A stretch of DNA of 45,485 bases from Streptomyces sp. UW30 (GTDB lineage: Bacteria > Actinomycetota > Actinomycetes > Streptomycetales > Streptomycetaceae). Position 1 is the first letter of the stretch; every line of letters begins with the position of its first letter. The DNA lies in NCBI RefSeq assembly GCF_008042075.1, contig NZ_RDBN01000053.1, forward strand, positions 925,056-970,540, written 5' to 3'. The translations under genes and the position numbers were made by a program. Of the stretch, positions 24,269-35,076 are shown one piece after another. Below the pieces are notes generated by a model, which was not told the origin of the DNA, made no database searches, and was given only the letters and a program-made list of their open reading frames with translations.

Positions 24269-25717
24269 GTGAGCGCCATTCGCCCGGCAGCCGTCGTCGT
24301 TCTCGCAGCGGGTGAGGGCACCCGTATGAAGTCGGCCACACCCAAGGTCCTGCACGAAATCTGCGGCCGCAGCCTCGTGGGCCATGTGCTCGCCGCCGCG
24401 CGTGAGTTGCAGCCCGAGAACCTGGTCGTGGTCGTGGGGCACGCCCGTGAGCAGGTCACCGCGCATCTCGGCGAGATCGACCCGGGCGTACGCACCGCGG
24501 TGCAGGCCGAGCAGAACGGCACGGGGCACGCCGTGCGCATGGCTCTGGAGGAGCTCGGCGGCGCGGTCGACGGGACCGTCGTTGTCGTCTGTGGCGACAC
24601 TCCCCTTCTTACCGGCGAGACCCTGACGCACCTCGCCGCGACCCACTCCGCCGACGGCAATGCCGTGACGGTGCTGACGGCCGAGGTCCCGGACGCGACC
24701 GGGTACGGGCGGATCGTGCGCGACGGCGCCTCCGGGGCTGTCACGGCGATCGTCGAGCACAAGGACGCCAGCGAGTCGCAGCGGGCGATCCGGGAGATCA
24801 ACTCGGGTGTCTTCGCGTTCGACGGGCAGTTGCTCGCCGATGCCCTGGGGAAGGTGCGTACGGACAACTCGCAGGGCGAGGAGTACCTGACCGACGTGCT
24901 CGGGATTCTGCGCGAGGCCGGTCACCGCGTCGGTGCCTCGGTCGCCGCCGATCATCGTGAGATCGCGGGGATCAACAACCGTGTGCAGCTCTCGCAGGCC
25001 CGTCGGATTCTCAACGACCGGCTGCTGACGGCCGCGATGCTGTCCGGCGTCACCGTCGTCGACCCGGCCACGACGTGGGTCGACGTGACCGTCACCTTCG
25101 AGCAGGACGTGACCGTGCTGCCCGGCACGCAGCTTCAGGGCGCCACGCATCTCGGCGAGGGCGCGGAGGTCGGGCCCAACAGCCGGCTGAAGGACACGAA
25201 GGTCGGCGCGGGGGCACGGGTGGACAACACCGTGTCGGACGGGGCCGTCCTCGGGGCGCAGGCGAGTGTGGGGCCGTTCGCCTATCTGCGGCCGGGGACC
25301 CGACTGGGGGTTAAGGGCAAGATCGGTACGTATGTCGAGACCAAGAACTCCTCGATCGGGGAGGGGACCAAGATCCCGCATCTCTCCTATGTCGGTGACG
25401 CGACGATCGGTGAGTACACGAACATCGGTGCCGCCAGTGTGTTCGTGAACTATGACGGACAGGACAAACACCACACGACAGTCGGCTCGCACTGCCGTAC
25501 CGGGTCGGACAACATGTTTGTGGCTCCTGTCACGATCGGGGACGGTGCGTACACCGCCGCCGGGTCCGTGATCACGAAGGACGTGCCGCCCGGCTCGCTG
25601 GCTGTGGCCCGTGGCCAGCAGCGGAATATCGAGGGTTGGGTAGCCCGTAAGCGTCCGGGCAGTGCTGCCGCGAAGGCGGCGGAGACGGCGTCGCGGCAGG
25701 TCGAGAGCGAGGACTGA
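24269..25717 (+). CDS. glmU: Bifunctional GlmU: GlcN-1-P acetyltransferase / GlcNAc-1-P uridylyltransferase
   Basis: GlmU (482 aa) makes UDP-GlcNAc, the entry sugar nucleotide for peptidoglycan. The N-terminal pyrophosphorylase domain has VVLAAGEGTRMKS at residues 9-21, EQNGTGHAVRMAL and VVCGDTPLL. The C-terminal half is a left-handed beta-helix acetyltransferase with hexapeptide repeats from about residue 255 (TVLPGTQLQGATHLGEGAEV), the YVETKNSSIGEGTKIPHLSY stretch and NYDGQDKHHTTVGSH before the end. The GTG at 24269 is preceded by GAAGGG. Upstream tRNA-Gln has its own terminator. Downstream, prs follows after 75 bp, the usual glmU-prs pair linking sugar-nucleotide and PRPP supply. Confidence 0.98.
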   Translation: MSAIRPAAVVVLAAGEGTRMKSATPKVLHEICGRSLVGHVLAAARELQPENLVVVVGHAREQVTAHLGEIDPGVRTAVQAEQNGTGHAVRMALEELGGAVDGTVVVVCGDTPLLTGETLTHLAATHSADGNAVTVLTAEVPDATGYGRIVRDGASGAVTAIVEHKDASESQRAIREINSGVFAFDGQLLADALGKVRTDNSQGEEYLTDVLGILREAGHRVGASVAADHREIAGINNRVQLSQARRILNDRLLTAAMLSGVTVVDPATTWVDVTVTFEQDVTVLPGTQLQGATHLGEGAEVGPNSRLKDTKVGAGARVDNTVSDGAVLGAQASVGPFAYLRPGTRLGVKGKIGTYVETKNSSIGEGTKIPHLSYVGDATIGEYTNIGAASVFVNYDGQDKHHTTVGSHCRTGSDNMFVAPVTIGDGAYTAAGSVITKDVPPGSLAVARGQQRNIEGWVARKRPGSAAAKAAETASRQVESED

Positions 25718-25792
25718 CCGGAAACCGGCGCGTCAAACACGGCGTACCGTGATAAGTGCACACCCAGTTGAGACACCTCTGAGGAGACAGCT

Positions 25793-26773
25793 GTGACCGG
25801 GATCAAGACGACCGGCGAGAAGAAGTTGATGTTCTTCTCCGGCCGCGCCCACCCCGAGCTTGCCGAGGAGGTCGCCCAGCAGCTGGAGGTCGGGGTCGTC
25901 CCGACGAAGGCCTTCGACTTCGCGAACGGCGAGATCTACGTCCGTTACCAGGAGTCGGCGCGTGGCGCGGACTGCTTCGTGATCCAGAGCCACACGGCTC
26001 CGATCAACCAGTGGATCATGGAGCAGCTGATCATGATCGACGCGCTGAAGCGTGCGTCGGCCCGCTCCATCACGGTCATCGTGCCGTTCTACGGTTACGC
26101 CCGTCAGGACAAGAAGCACCGTGGGCGTGAACCGATCTCGGCGCGCCTGATCGCGGATCTGATGAAGACCGCGGGTGCCGATCGCATCCTGACCGTCGAT
26201 CTGCACACCGACCAGATCCAGGGCTTCTTCGACGGCCCCGTCGACCACCTCTTCGCTCTTCCGCTGCTCGCGGACTATGTGGGCAAGAAGGTGGACCGGC
26301 AGAAGCTGACGGTCGTCTCTCCGGATGCCGGTCGTGTGCGGGTCGCCGACCGTTGGTGCGACCGGCTCGGTGCTCCGCTCGCCATCGTGCACAAGCGGCG
26401 CGACAAGGACGTGGCGAACCAGGTGACCGTCCACGAGGTCGTGGGTGAGGTCAAGGGCCGGGTGTGTGTGCTGGTCGACGACATGATCGACACCGGTGGC
26501 ACGATCTGCGCCGCCGCGGACGCACTGTTCGCGCACGGCGCCGAGGACGTCATCGTGACCGCGACGCACGGTGTGCTGTCCGGCCCCGCGGCCGACCGGT
26601 TGAAGAACTCCCGGGTGAGCGAGTTCGTGTTCACGAACACGCTGCCGACGCCGGGTGAGCTGAGCCGGGACCTGGACAAGCTGAAGGTGCTGTCGATCGC
26701 GCCGACGATCGCGAGTGCGGTGCGTGAGGTGTTCGAGGACGGTTCGGTGACGAGCCTGTTCGACGAGCAGTAA
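25793..26773 (+). CDS. prs: Ribose-phosphate pyrophosphokinase (PRPP synthetase)
   Basis: A class I PRPP synthetase of 326 aa that converts ribose-5-phosphate and ATP to PRPP for purine, pyrimidine, His and Trp synthesis. Diagnostic sequence includes NGEIYVRYQESARGADCFVI, the ATP flexible-loop region FYGYARQDKKHRGREPISA, the metal-site helix TVDLHTDQIQGFFD and the PRPP loop VLVDDMIDTGGTI. Length matches the family. The GTG at 25793 has GAGGAG 6 nt upstream. It lies in the glmU-prs-rplY-pth cluster. Termination before rplY may use the 18-bp hairpin that also carries the rplY promoter. Confidence 0.98.
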   Translation: MTGIKTTGEKKLMFFSGRAHPELAEEVAQQLEVGVVPTKAFDFANGEIYVRYQESARGADCFVIQSHTAPINQWIMEQLIMIDALKRASARSITVIVPFYGYARQDKKHRGREPISARLIADLMKTAGADRILTVDLHTDQIQGFFDGPVDHLFALPLLADYVGKKVDRQKLTVVSPDAGRVRVADRWCDRLGAPLAIVHKRRDKDVANQVTVHEVVGEVKGRVCVLVDDMIDTGGTICAAADALFAHGAEDVIVTATHGVLSGPAADRLKNSRVSEFVFTNTLPTPGELSRDLDKLKVLSIAPTIASAVREVFEDGSVTSLFDEQ

Positions 26774-26781
26774 AGATCCTT

Positions 26782-26839
26782 TTGGGTACGGCCTCCCTCT
26801 CCGAGTAGACTGCTTCAGTTGCTCGGCGAGGGAGGCCGT
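26782..26839 (+). promoter_or_regulatory. rplY promoter embedded in a prs terminator-like hairpin
   Basis: An 18-bp stem with one mismatch (26788-26805 and 26822-26839) has a 16-nt loop. A -35 TTGGGT (26782-26787) and a -10 TAGACT (26806-26811) are 18 bp apart, so the -10 sits at the start of the loop. Transcription would begin near 26818, making the right arm the 5' end of the rplY mRNA. Confidence 0.55.
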
Positions 26840-26943
26840 TCCCGTTTCACAGGGGTACGGCGATCCGTTATCGACGCGCTCTTCGTAGCAGGCCGTTCGT
26901 GGCCGGGTGACCACGTCCGTTCCTATTTCTACGAGGAGTGATC

Positions 26944-27540
26944 ATGTCCGAGGTCAAGATCTCCGCCGAGACCCGTACCGAGTTCGGCAAGGGTGCCGCC
27001 CGTCGTATCCGTCGTGACAGCAAGGTCCCCGGTGTCCTGTACGGCCACGGCTCGGACCCGCTGCACCTGACCCTTCCGGGCCACGAGCTGCTGCTCGCGC
27101 TGCGTACGTCGAACGTCCTGATCGCCCTGGACATCGACGGCAAGGCCAACGAGCTGGCGATCCCGAAGTCCGTGCAGCGTGACCCGATCAGGGGCTACCT
27201 GGAGCACGTCGACCTGCTGCTGGTCAAGCGCGGCGAGAAGGTCACCGTCGAGGTCCCGGTCCACGCGGAGGGCGAGCTGGCCGCCGGTGGCAACCTGCTG
27301 GAGCACGTCCTGAACGCGCTGCCGGTCGAGGCCGAGGCCACGCACATCCCGGAGTCCTTCACCGTGTCCGTCGAGGGCCTGGAGGCCGGCGCCTCCGTCC
27401 TCGCCAAGGACATCAAGCTGCCCAAGGGCACCACGCTGGCCGTCGAGGAGGACACGGTGGTTCTCCAGGTCCTCGCCGCGCAGGCCGAGGAGGCCCCGGA
27501 GGGCGAGGAGACCGCGGGCGAGGAAGTCGCCGAGGCCTGA
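26944..27540 (+). CDS. rplY: 50S ribosomal protein L25/Ctc
   Basis: A 198-aa L25 of the long CTC type, which binds 5S rRNA in the large subunit. The N-terminal L25 domain starts with [20 protein letters not shown], with the conserved [10 protein letters not shown]. The C-terminal TL5 domain contains [25 protein letters not shown], and the acidic tail is rich in Glu and Ala. The ATG at 26944 is chosen because GAGGAG lies 5 nt before it; the GTG at 26938 is inside that ribosome site. The message has a long leader (about 125 nt) from the predicted promoter at 26782-26811. It is followed by pth after a hairpin; rplY-pth is a frequent bacterial pair. Confidence 0.97.
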   Translation: MSEVKISAETRTEFGKGAARRIRRDSKVPGVLYGHGSDPLHLTLPGHELLLALRTSNVLIALDIDGKANELAIPKSVQRDPIRGYLEHVDLLLVKRGEKVTVEVPVHAEGELAAGGNLLEHVLNALPVEAEATHIPESFTVSVEGLEAGASVLAKDIKLPKGTTLAVEEDTVVLQVLAAQAEEAPEGEETAGEEVAEA

Positions 27541-27588
27541 TCTTCGGCTCTGGCAGAGGCGTGATCCTCGGCTCTGTCACCGCTTCGT

Positions 27589-27619
27589 CAGCCGCTGTTC
27601 CCGCTGGGGGCAGCGGCTG
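27589..27619 (+). terminator. Hairpin between rplY and pth
   Basis: CAGCCGCTG (27589-27597) pairs with CAGCGGCTG (27611-27619) around a 13-nt loop. It lies 25 nt before the pth start, so it may terminate rplY partially or shape the pth leader. Confidence 0.5.
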
Positions 27620-27643
27620 GCGCGTATCAATGGAGAGATGGAC

Positions 27644-28240
27644 GTGACGACCGATCCGAGTGCGCCGTGGCTGGTTGCCGGCCTCGGTAATCCGGGACCC
27701 GAGTACGCGATGAACCGGCACAACGTCGGGTTCATGGTGGCGGACCTGCTGGCCGAGCGCATCGGGGGGAAGTTCAAGCGGGCCGGGAAGGCTCAGGCCC
27801 AGGTCGTCGAGGGGCGGATCGGTCCGCCGGGGCCGCTGAACCGGCGGGTGATCCTGGTGAAGCCGATGTCGTACATGAACCTGTCCGGCGGGCCGCTGAA
27901 CGCGTTGCGGGATTTCTACAAGGTGCCGCTCGGCAACATCGTCGCCGTCCATGACGAGTTGGACATCGACTACGGCACGCTGCGGCTGAAGCTCGGTGGC
28001 GGGGACAACGGGCACAACGGGCTGAAGTCGATGACGAAGGTGATGGGTGCGGACTATCACCGGGTGCGGTTCGGGATCGGGCGGCCTCCGGGTCGTATGC
28101 AGGTCGCGGACTTCGTGCTGAAGGACTTCGCTTCGGCGGAGCGCAAGGAGCTGGACTACTTCGTGGACCGTGCGGCCGACGCCGTGGAGGCTCTGGTGAT
28201 CGAGGGGCTGGAGCGGGCGCAAAGCACGTACAACTCGTGA
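27644..28240 (+). CDS. pth: Peptidyl-tRNA hydrolase
   Basis: Pth (198 aa) recycles tRNA by cleaving peptidyl-tRNA released from stalled ribosomes. The family signature [20 protein letters not shown] contains the catalytic histidine in [20 protein letters not shown] and [20 protein letters not shown] follow, as does the GHNGLKSM loop. The GTG at 27644 is preferred because GGAGAG (27632-27637) lies 6 nt upstream; the ATG at 27638 directly touches that ribosome site and is unlikely. It ends the glmU-prs-rplY-pth cluster. Confidence 0.96.
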   Translation: MTTDPSAPWLVAGLGNPGPEYAMNRHNVGFMVADLLAERIGGKFKRAGKAQAQVVEGRIGPPGPLNRRVILVKPMSYMNLSGGPLNALRDFYKVPLGNIVAVHDELDIDYGTLRLKLGGGDNGHNGLKSMTKVMGADYHRVRFGIGRPPGRMQVADFVLKDFASAERKELDYFVDRAADAVEALVIEGLERAQSTYNS

Positions 28241-28305
28241 CTTGTCCGCCCGCTGGACCGGGCCGAGGTTGACCGGGCGCAGGGGCATGGCCAAGGATCG
28301 CGGCC

Positions 28306-28794
28306 ATGCCTTCTGCCGTTGTTTCCAGTCAGGGAGCTTTCACCGCGCTGCGGTTCGGGCGGCTCGCGGCGATGGGTACGGTCGCGGTGCTGATCCTGAT
28401 CGCGGGTGTGTGGGCCTCCTGGGGTACCGCTCATCACGTGATGCTCACGAAGGGCCGGGAGTCCGGCACGATCGCGGTGACGCGGTGTGGTGCGGACACG
28501 TGCAGCGGTCCGTACACGCCGGTTTCGCAGGGTTCGCAGCCGCGTAGGTCGGTCCTCATCGAGAAGAACGTGGCGGTGCGCAAGGGGCAGACGTACACGG
28601 TCGTGGTCAAGCCGGGCACGGGTGAGGTCGTGCGGTCCGGGCCGGCCGGTGTTCTGTATGCCTGGGTTCCACTGGGTGGGGCGCTGTTGCTGGCCTCGGT
28701 GGTGGTTGCGGGCGGTCTGCGGCGGACGCGGCCGGCGTGGGTCATGGCGGGGTTGGGAACGGCCCTGGTCACGGCGGCTTTTGCGGTGATCTGA
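28306..28794 (+). CDS. Hypothetical two-helix membrane protein
   Basis: A 162-aa protein with a first membrane segment near residues 20-40 (LAAMGTVAVLILIAGVWASW), an extracytoplasmic loop of about 75 residues, and a final hydrophobic region (VPLGGALLLASVVVAGGL and WVMAGLGTALVTAAFAVI). The loop contains a Cys pair (TRCGADTCSG) that could form a disulfide. No family was recognised. The ATG at 28306 is preceded by AAGGA at suitable distance. It follows pth after 65 bp and may be read with it. Confidence 0.7.
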   Translation: MPSAVVSSQGAFTALRFGRLAAMGTVAVLILIAGVWASWGTAHHVMLTKGRESGTIAVTRCGADTCSGPYTPVSQGSQPRRSVLIEKNVAVRKGQTYTVVVKPGTGEVVRSGPAGVLYAWVPLGGALLLASVVVAGGLRRTRPAWVMAGLGTALVTAAFAVI

Positions 28795-28940
28795 GAGGCC
28801 TGGGGGCCGACCGGGGGTGCTGGATCTGTGGATTGTTTGTTCGTTCCCTGTTCGTGATTGACCCGGAGTCAGTCCCGGCAGGAAGCTGAGCCGCCCCCTC
28901 CACATCTTCCCGTTCCTTCTCGAAGATGGACTACTGCCCC

Positions 28941-29597
28941 ATGCGTACCCTCAATCGCGTCGGTGCCCTGTCCGCCGTCGCCGCGGCAGCGCTCCTGTGC
29001 GCCCCGTCCGCCGCTCAGGCAACCGCTCCCGGTGACAACGGCACCGTAAAGATCCATGACGCCACCACAGGCGAGGAACTGCGCCGCAACGAGCCGCACG
29101 TGTGCGAGTTCCACCTGGACGCGTTCGGTTTCGACGCCGTCCAGCAGGTTTCCTGGCACATCGAGGCCTGGGCCCCCACGGCCGCCGTCAAGGGCGAGAC
29201 CGTGAAGTCCGGCGCGATCACGCTGGACGGCGAGGGCCACGGCCGCACCGACGACATGACGCTGCCCGACGGCCACTACAAGCTGTTCTGGAATTTCCAG
29301 GGCGAGAAGGGGTCTGCCAAGCACAAGGTGTTCTGGACGGACTGCGAGGACGAGGAGCCAGGCGGCGGCAGCTCGGCCACGCCGTCGGCCACGCCGTCGG
29401 CCTCCGCGTCCGAGCCGGCCGCGAGCCCGTCGACGCCCGCCGAGGGTGCCCCCTCGTCGTCTCCGTCGGCGCAGGGCGGTGCCGAGGGCGATCTCGCCGA
29501 GACCGGCAACGGTGCCCCGGTGGGTCTGCTCTCCGCGGCGGCGGCCGCGCTGCTGGGCGCGGGCGGGTACCTGGTGTTCCGGCGTCGTAGGGCCTGA
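28941..29597 (+). CDS. Secreted protein with LAETG sortase signal
   Basis: A 218-aa exported surface protein. The signal peptide is RTLNRVGALSAVAAAALLC with a probable AQA-T cleavage site. A folded part of about 100 aa follows with one Cys in HVCEFHLDAFGFD and one in WTDCEDEEPG. Then a Ser/Thr/Pro/Ala-rich linker (about 140-180) leads to LAETGNG, a hydrophobic helix and the RRRR tail, which is the C-terminal sorting signal. LAXTG is the motif used by class E sortases of Streptomyces (established knowledge). The ATG at 28941 fits the signal peptide best; an ATG at 28926 would add five residues. No sortase gene is nearby. The substrate-binding role of the folded domain is unknown. Confidence 0.85.
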   Translation: MRTLNRVGALSAVAAAALLCAPSAAQATAPGDNGTVKIHDATTGEELRRNEPHVCEFHLDAFGFDAVQQVSWHIEAWAPTAAVKGETVKSGAITLDGEGHGRTDDMTLPDGHYKLFWNFQGEKGSAKHKVFWTDCEDEEPGGGSSATPSATPSASASEPAASPSTPAEGAPSSSPSAQGGAEGDLAETGNGAPVGLLSAAAAALLGAGGYLVFRRRRA

Positions 29598-29635
29598 CGG
29601 CCGCGCTCTTCAGGAGCCCGCAAGACCTTCGAACA

Positions 29636-29676
29636 GGCAGTGCCCCCGTGCTCGTACGAAGCACGGGGGCACTGCC
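29636..29676. terminator. Bidirectional terminator
   Basis: A perfect 17-bp stem (29636-29652 with 29660-29676) with a 7-nt loop separates the convergent LAETG gene and ppc. Confidence 0.93.
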
Positions 29677-29689
29677 ATGTGCGGGGCGC

Positions 29690-32431
<2,742 letters not shown>

Positions 32432-32738
32432 AGGTGCGGCTCCTTGCAGTGTTGAAGCTCGTCCGGGAGGGAACCCGGGGGCAGGTGCCGCGCGGCGGGT
32501 GCCGCATACGGCTCCTGACATCCGGGAAGAATTCAGAGCGGACCGCGCTGTCCGACCGACTCCCAGGATAGGTGTCGATGCGGACGCGCAGTCTCTCGGG
32601 CTCTTGCTGCCGGGCGACGCACTGCCATACTTACGACGCCGTAGGTTACGGAGCCGTAGGGACCGTTGTAACGGAACCTGGGAACAGTTCCTGCGACCCC
32701 GGCACCTGCCAAAACCCTCGACCCCACAGGGGACGCCC
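32432..32738. other. Divergent gap between ppc and the desaturase gene
   Basis: No gene is seen in this 307-bp gap. It holds the desaturase promoter and two inverted repeats (32604-32674) and a GGAACAGTTCC palindrome (32681-32691). The ppc promoter could not be assigned. Confidence 0.55.
32604..32674 (+). promoter_or_regulatory. Desaturase promoter with two downstream operators
   Basis: TTGCTG (32604-32609) and CATACT (32626-32631) are 16 bp apart. Just downstream are two inverted repeats, CCGTA-ggt-TACGG (32639-32651) and CCGTT-gt-AACGG (32663-32674). Proteins bound here would block initiation or early elongation. The TetR protein encoded at the end of this operon is the natural candidate. 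Confidence 0.5.
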
Positions 32739-33749
32739 ATGACCACGAGCTCCGATGTGATCGAAGACGCCCCGAAGGCGAACGACGACACCACGACCTC
32801 CTCAGCCACGCTCGGCGGCGAGAAGAAGGGGTCGCTCGAGCAGTTCGCGCTTCTCCTCTTCATCGTCGTCCCGTTCCTGGCGCTGGCCGCCGCGGTGCCG
32901 CTGGCCTGGGGCTGGGGCGTGAGCTGGCTCGACCTCGGTCTGCTGGTCTTCTTCTACTACCTCGCCTGCCACGGCGTCACGATCGGCTATCACCGCTACT
33001 TCACCCACGGGTCCTTCAAGGCGAAGCGCCCGCTGCGCATCGCGCTCGCCATCGCGGGCTCGATGGCGGTGGAGGGCCCGCTGGTCCGCTGGGTCGCGGA
33101 CCACCGCAAGCACCACAAGTTCTCCGACGCGGAGGGTGACCCGCACTCCCCGTGGCGTTACGGCGAGAGCGTTCCGGCGCTGATGAAGGGCCTGTGGTGG
33201 GCGCACATCGGCTGGATGTTCGACGAGGAGCGCACCCCGCAGGACAAGTACGCGCCGGATCTGATCAAGGACACGGCGATCCGGACGATCTCCCGTCAGT
33301 TCATCTACTGGACGATGCTGTCGCTGGCGCTGCCCGCCCTGATCGGCGGTCTGGTGACGATGTCCTGGTGGGGCGCGTTCACGGGCTTCTTCTGGGGCTC
33401 GCTGGTGCGGGTGGCGCTGCTGCACCACGTGACGTGGTCGATCAACTCGATCTGCCACGCGGTGGGCAAGCGGCCGTTCAAGTCGCGTGACATGTCCGGC
33501 AACGTGTGGTGGCTGGCGGTCCTGTCCTGCGGCGAGTCCTGGCACAACCTGCACCACGCGGACCCGACGTCCGCGCGGCACGGTGTGGAGCGCGGGCAGA
33601 TCGACTCCTCGGCGCGGATCATCCGCTGGTGCGAGCAGTTCGGCTGGGCGTATGACGTGCGCTGGCCGTCACGCTCGCGTATCGATTCGCGCCGGAACAC
33701 CGAGGATGGCGGCTCCCGGCGCCGGAAGGAACCCGTAAAGGCGGCATGA
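32739..33749 (+). CDS. Membrane fatty acyl-CoA desaturase (delta-9 type)
   Basis: A 336-aa integral membrane di-iron desaturase that introduces a double bond into acyl chains for membrane fluidity. The three histidine boxes are intact: HRYFTH (box I), HRKHHKF (box II) and WHNLHHADP (box III). Four membrane helices fit the usual pattern (for example [20 protein letters not shown]). ATG 32739 begins the acidic, Thr-rich N-terminus and has AGGGGA upstream. The C-terminal tail is Arg-rich. The last codon overlaps the next gene's ATG (ATGA), coupling it to its probable regulator, an arrangement comparable to DesT-controlled desaturases. Confidence 0.93.
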   Translation: MTTSSDVIEDAPKANDDTTTSSATLGGEKKGSLEQFALLLFIVVPFLALAAAVPLAWGWGVSWLDLGLLVFFYYLACHGVTIGYHRYFTHGSFKAKRPLRIALAIAGSMAVEGPLVRWVADHRKHHKFSDAEGDPHSPWRYGESVPALMKGLWWAHIGWMFDEERTPQDKYAPDLIKDTAIRTISRQFIYWTMLSLALPALIGGLVTMSWWGAFTGFFWGSLVRVALLHHVTWSINSICHAVGKRPFKSRDMSGNVWWLAVLSCGESWHNLHHADPTSARHGVERGQIDSSARIIRWCEQFGWAYDVRWPSRSRIDSRRNTEDGGSRRRKEPVKAA

Positions 33750-34423
33750 TTGACGCCGTGGCGACCGACTCCAGCAGCACCCCCGGCAATGAGAAGCAGC
33801 GGCGGACGCGCCGTACCCGGATGACCGGTGCGGAGCGCCGCCAGCAGCTGTTGGAGATCGGTCGCACCCTGTTCGCCGCGAAGGGCTTCGAGGGCACGTC
33901 GGTGGAGGAGATCGCGGCGAAAGCCGGGGTGTCCAAGCCGGTGGTGTACGAGCATTTCGGCGGCAAGGAGGGGCTGTACGCGGTCGTCGTGGACCGTGAG
34001 ATGCGCCGGCTGCTGGACATGGTGACCGGCTCTCTCACGGCCGGCCACCCGCGTGAGCTGTGCGAACAGGCGGCTTTCGCCCTCCTGGACTACATCGAGG
34101 AGAACACGGACGGCTTCCGCATCCTGGTCCGTGACTCGCCCATCCCCCAGTCGACGGGGTCCTTCGCCTCGCTGATCTCGGACATCGCCACCCAGGTGGA
34201 GGACATCCTGGGCCGCGAGTTCAAGAGCCGGGGCTTCGACCCCAAGCTGGCCCCCCTGTACGCGCAGGCCCTGGTCGGCATGGTCGCCCTGACCGGCCAG
34301 TGGTGGCTGGACGTGCGCCGCCCGAAGAAGGCGGAGGTGGCGGCTCATCTGGTGAATCTGGCCTGGCACGGGCTGGACGGCCTGGAGGCGAAGCCTCACC
34401 TGATAGGGCGCCGCAAGAGCTGA
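33746..34423 (+). CDS. TetR family regulator, probable fatty-acid-desaturation control
   Basis: A 225-aa TetR protein. The helix-turn-helix spans about residues 27-75: RRQQLLEIGRTLFAAKGFEG then VEEIAAKAGVSKPVVYEHFGGKEGLY. The C-terminal ligand domain contains LLDYIEENTDGFRILVRDSP and LVGMVALTGQWWLDVRRP, close to the pattern of actinobacterial lipid regulators. The ATG at 33746 overlaps the desaturase stop; a GTG at 33759 is the alternative. Co-transcription with the desaturase and the CCGTA/TACGG repeats at that promoter suggest feedback control by acyl-CoA (inference). Confidence 0.88.
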   Translation: MIDAVATDSSSTPGNEKQRRTRRTRMTGAERRQQLLEIGRTLFAAKGFEGTSVEEIAAKAGVSKPVVYEHFGGKEGLYAVVVDREMRRLLDMVTGSLTAGHPRELCEQAAFALLDYIEENTDGFRILVRDSPIPQSTGSFASLISDIATQVEDILGREFKSRGFDPKLAPLYAQALVGMVALTGQWWLDVRRPKKAEVAAHLVNLAWHGLDGLEAKPHLIGRRKS

Positions 34424-34470
34424 CGCCCCGGGCCGCCGATGCCCGTGCCCTCCGTGCTCGGCCGGAACGC

Positions 34471-34644
34471 TCAGTGCTTGAAGGTGTCCTTTCCCTTCTC
34501 CTTCGCCTGACGCGCGTCGCCCTTCACCTGGTCGGCCTTGCCCTCGGCGGTCATGCGCTCGTTGCCGACGGCGCGGCCCACCGCTTCCTTTGCCTTGCCC
34601 TTGGCCTTTTCCGTCATGGCCTTGGCCTTCTCGTCCTTCGCCAT
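34471..34644 (-). CDS. CsbD family stress protein
   Basis: A 57-aa highly charged, Lys/Ala-rich protein of the CsbD type, with KAKAMTEKAKGKAKEAVGRA followed by MTAEGKADQVKGDARQAKEK. In Bacillus csbD is under general stress control; the molecular role is unknown. GGAGGTGAGG lies just before the ATG at 34644. It converges on the TetR gene and is followed on the same strand by nothing closer than the VOC gene upstream. Confidence 0.88.
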   Translation of the reverse strand: MAKDEKAKAMTEKAKGKAKEAVGRAVGNERMTAEGKADQVKGDARQAKEKGKDTFKH

Positions 34645-34707
34645 GTTCCTCACCTCCGCAAGGTTCGAACTCACTGTCCCCCAGCGGGTGACCCTGCGCG
34701 GCGCCAC

Positions 34708-35076
34708 TCAAACAGCGGTCAGGGGCTCCAGGAACTCCAGCCGGTTGCCCACCGGGTCCTGCGAGTGGAAGCGCCGGTGCCCGGGCAGGTTCTCGTCCCA
34801 CTCCACCCGTGCCCCGTGCACCTGGAGCCGGGCGCCGTACCGCTCGATATCCGCGACCCGCAGCCCCGGATGCGCCTTGTTCGCCGGCCGGAAGTCCCTC
34901 TCGATGCCGAGATGCAGTTGCACGCCGCCCGCCTGGAACCAGCAGCCGCCGCGTGCGGCGAGCACGGGTGGCTTCGGGATCTCGGTCATGCCGAGGACGC
35001 CCACGTAGTACGTCCGCAGCCGCTCCTCCGTGCCGGGCGGCGCCGAGAGCTGCACATGGTCGACGGCGGTGATCAT
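34708..35076 (-). CDS. VOC superfamily (glyoxalase-like) protein
   Basis: A 122-aa single-module vicinal-oxygen-chelate protein. It starts with ITAVDHVQLSAPPGTEERL, has FYVGVLGM-like YYVGVLGMTEIPKPP, LHLGIERDF, and ends in the second half-site strand DPVGNRLEFLEPL. Metal ligands fitting the fold are His7 (DHV), His at LHLG and Glu at LEFLE. The substrate is unknown. Its ATG overlaps the stop of the tam remnant by one base (TGATG), so it was originally coupled to tam. Disruption of tam may lower its expression. Confidence 0.88.
   Translation of the reverse strand: MITAVDHVQLSAPPGTEERLRTYYVGVLGMTEIPKPPVLAARGGCWFQAGGVQLHLGIERDFRPANKAHPGLRVADIERYGARLQVHGARVEWDENLPGHRRFHSQDPVGNRLEFLEPLTAV

Noticed and set aside
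32681..32691. GGAACAGTTCC as a SigE-type promoter
   Set aside because: GGAAC resembles a SigE -35, but no matching -10 was found at the correct spacing; it was left as a palindrome only.
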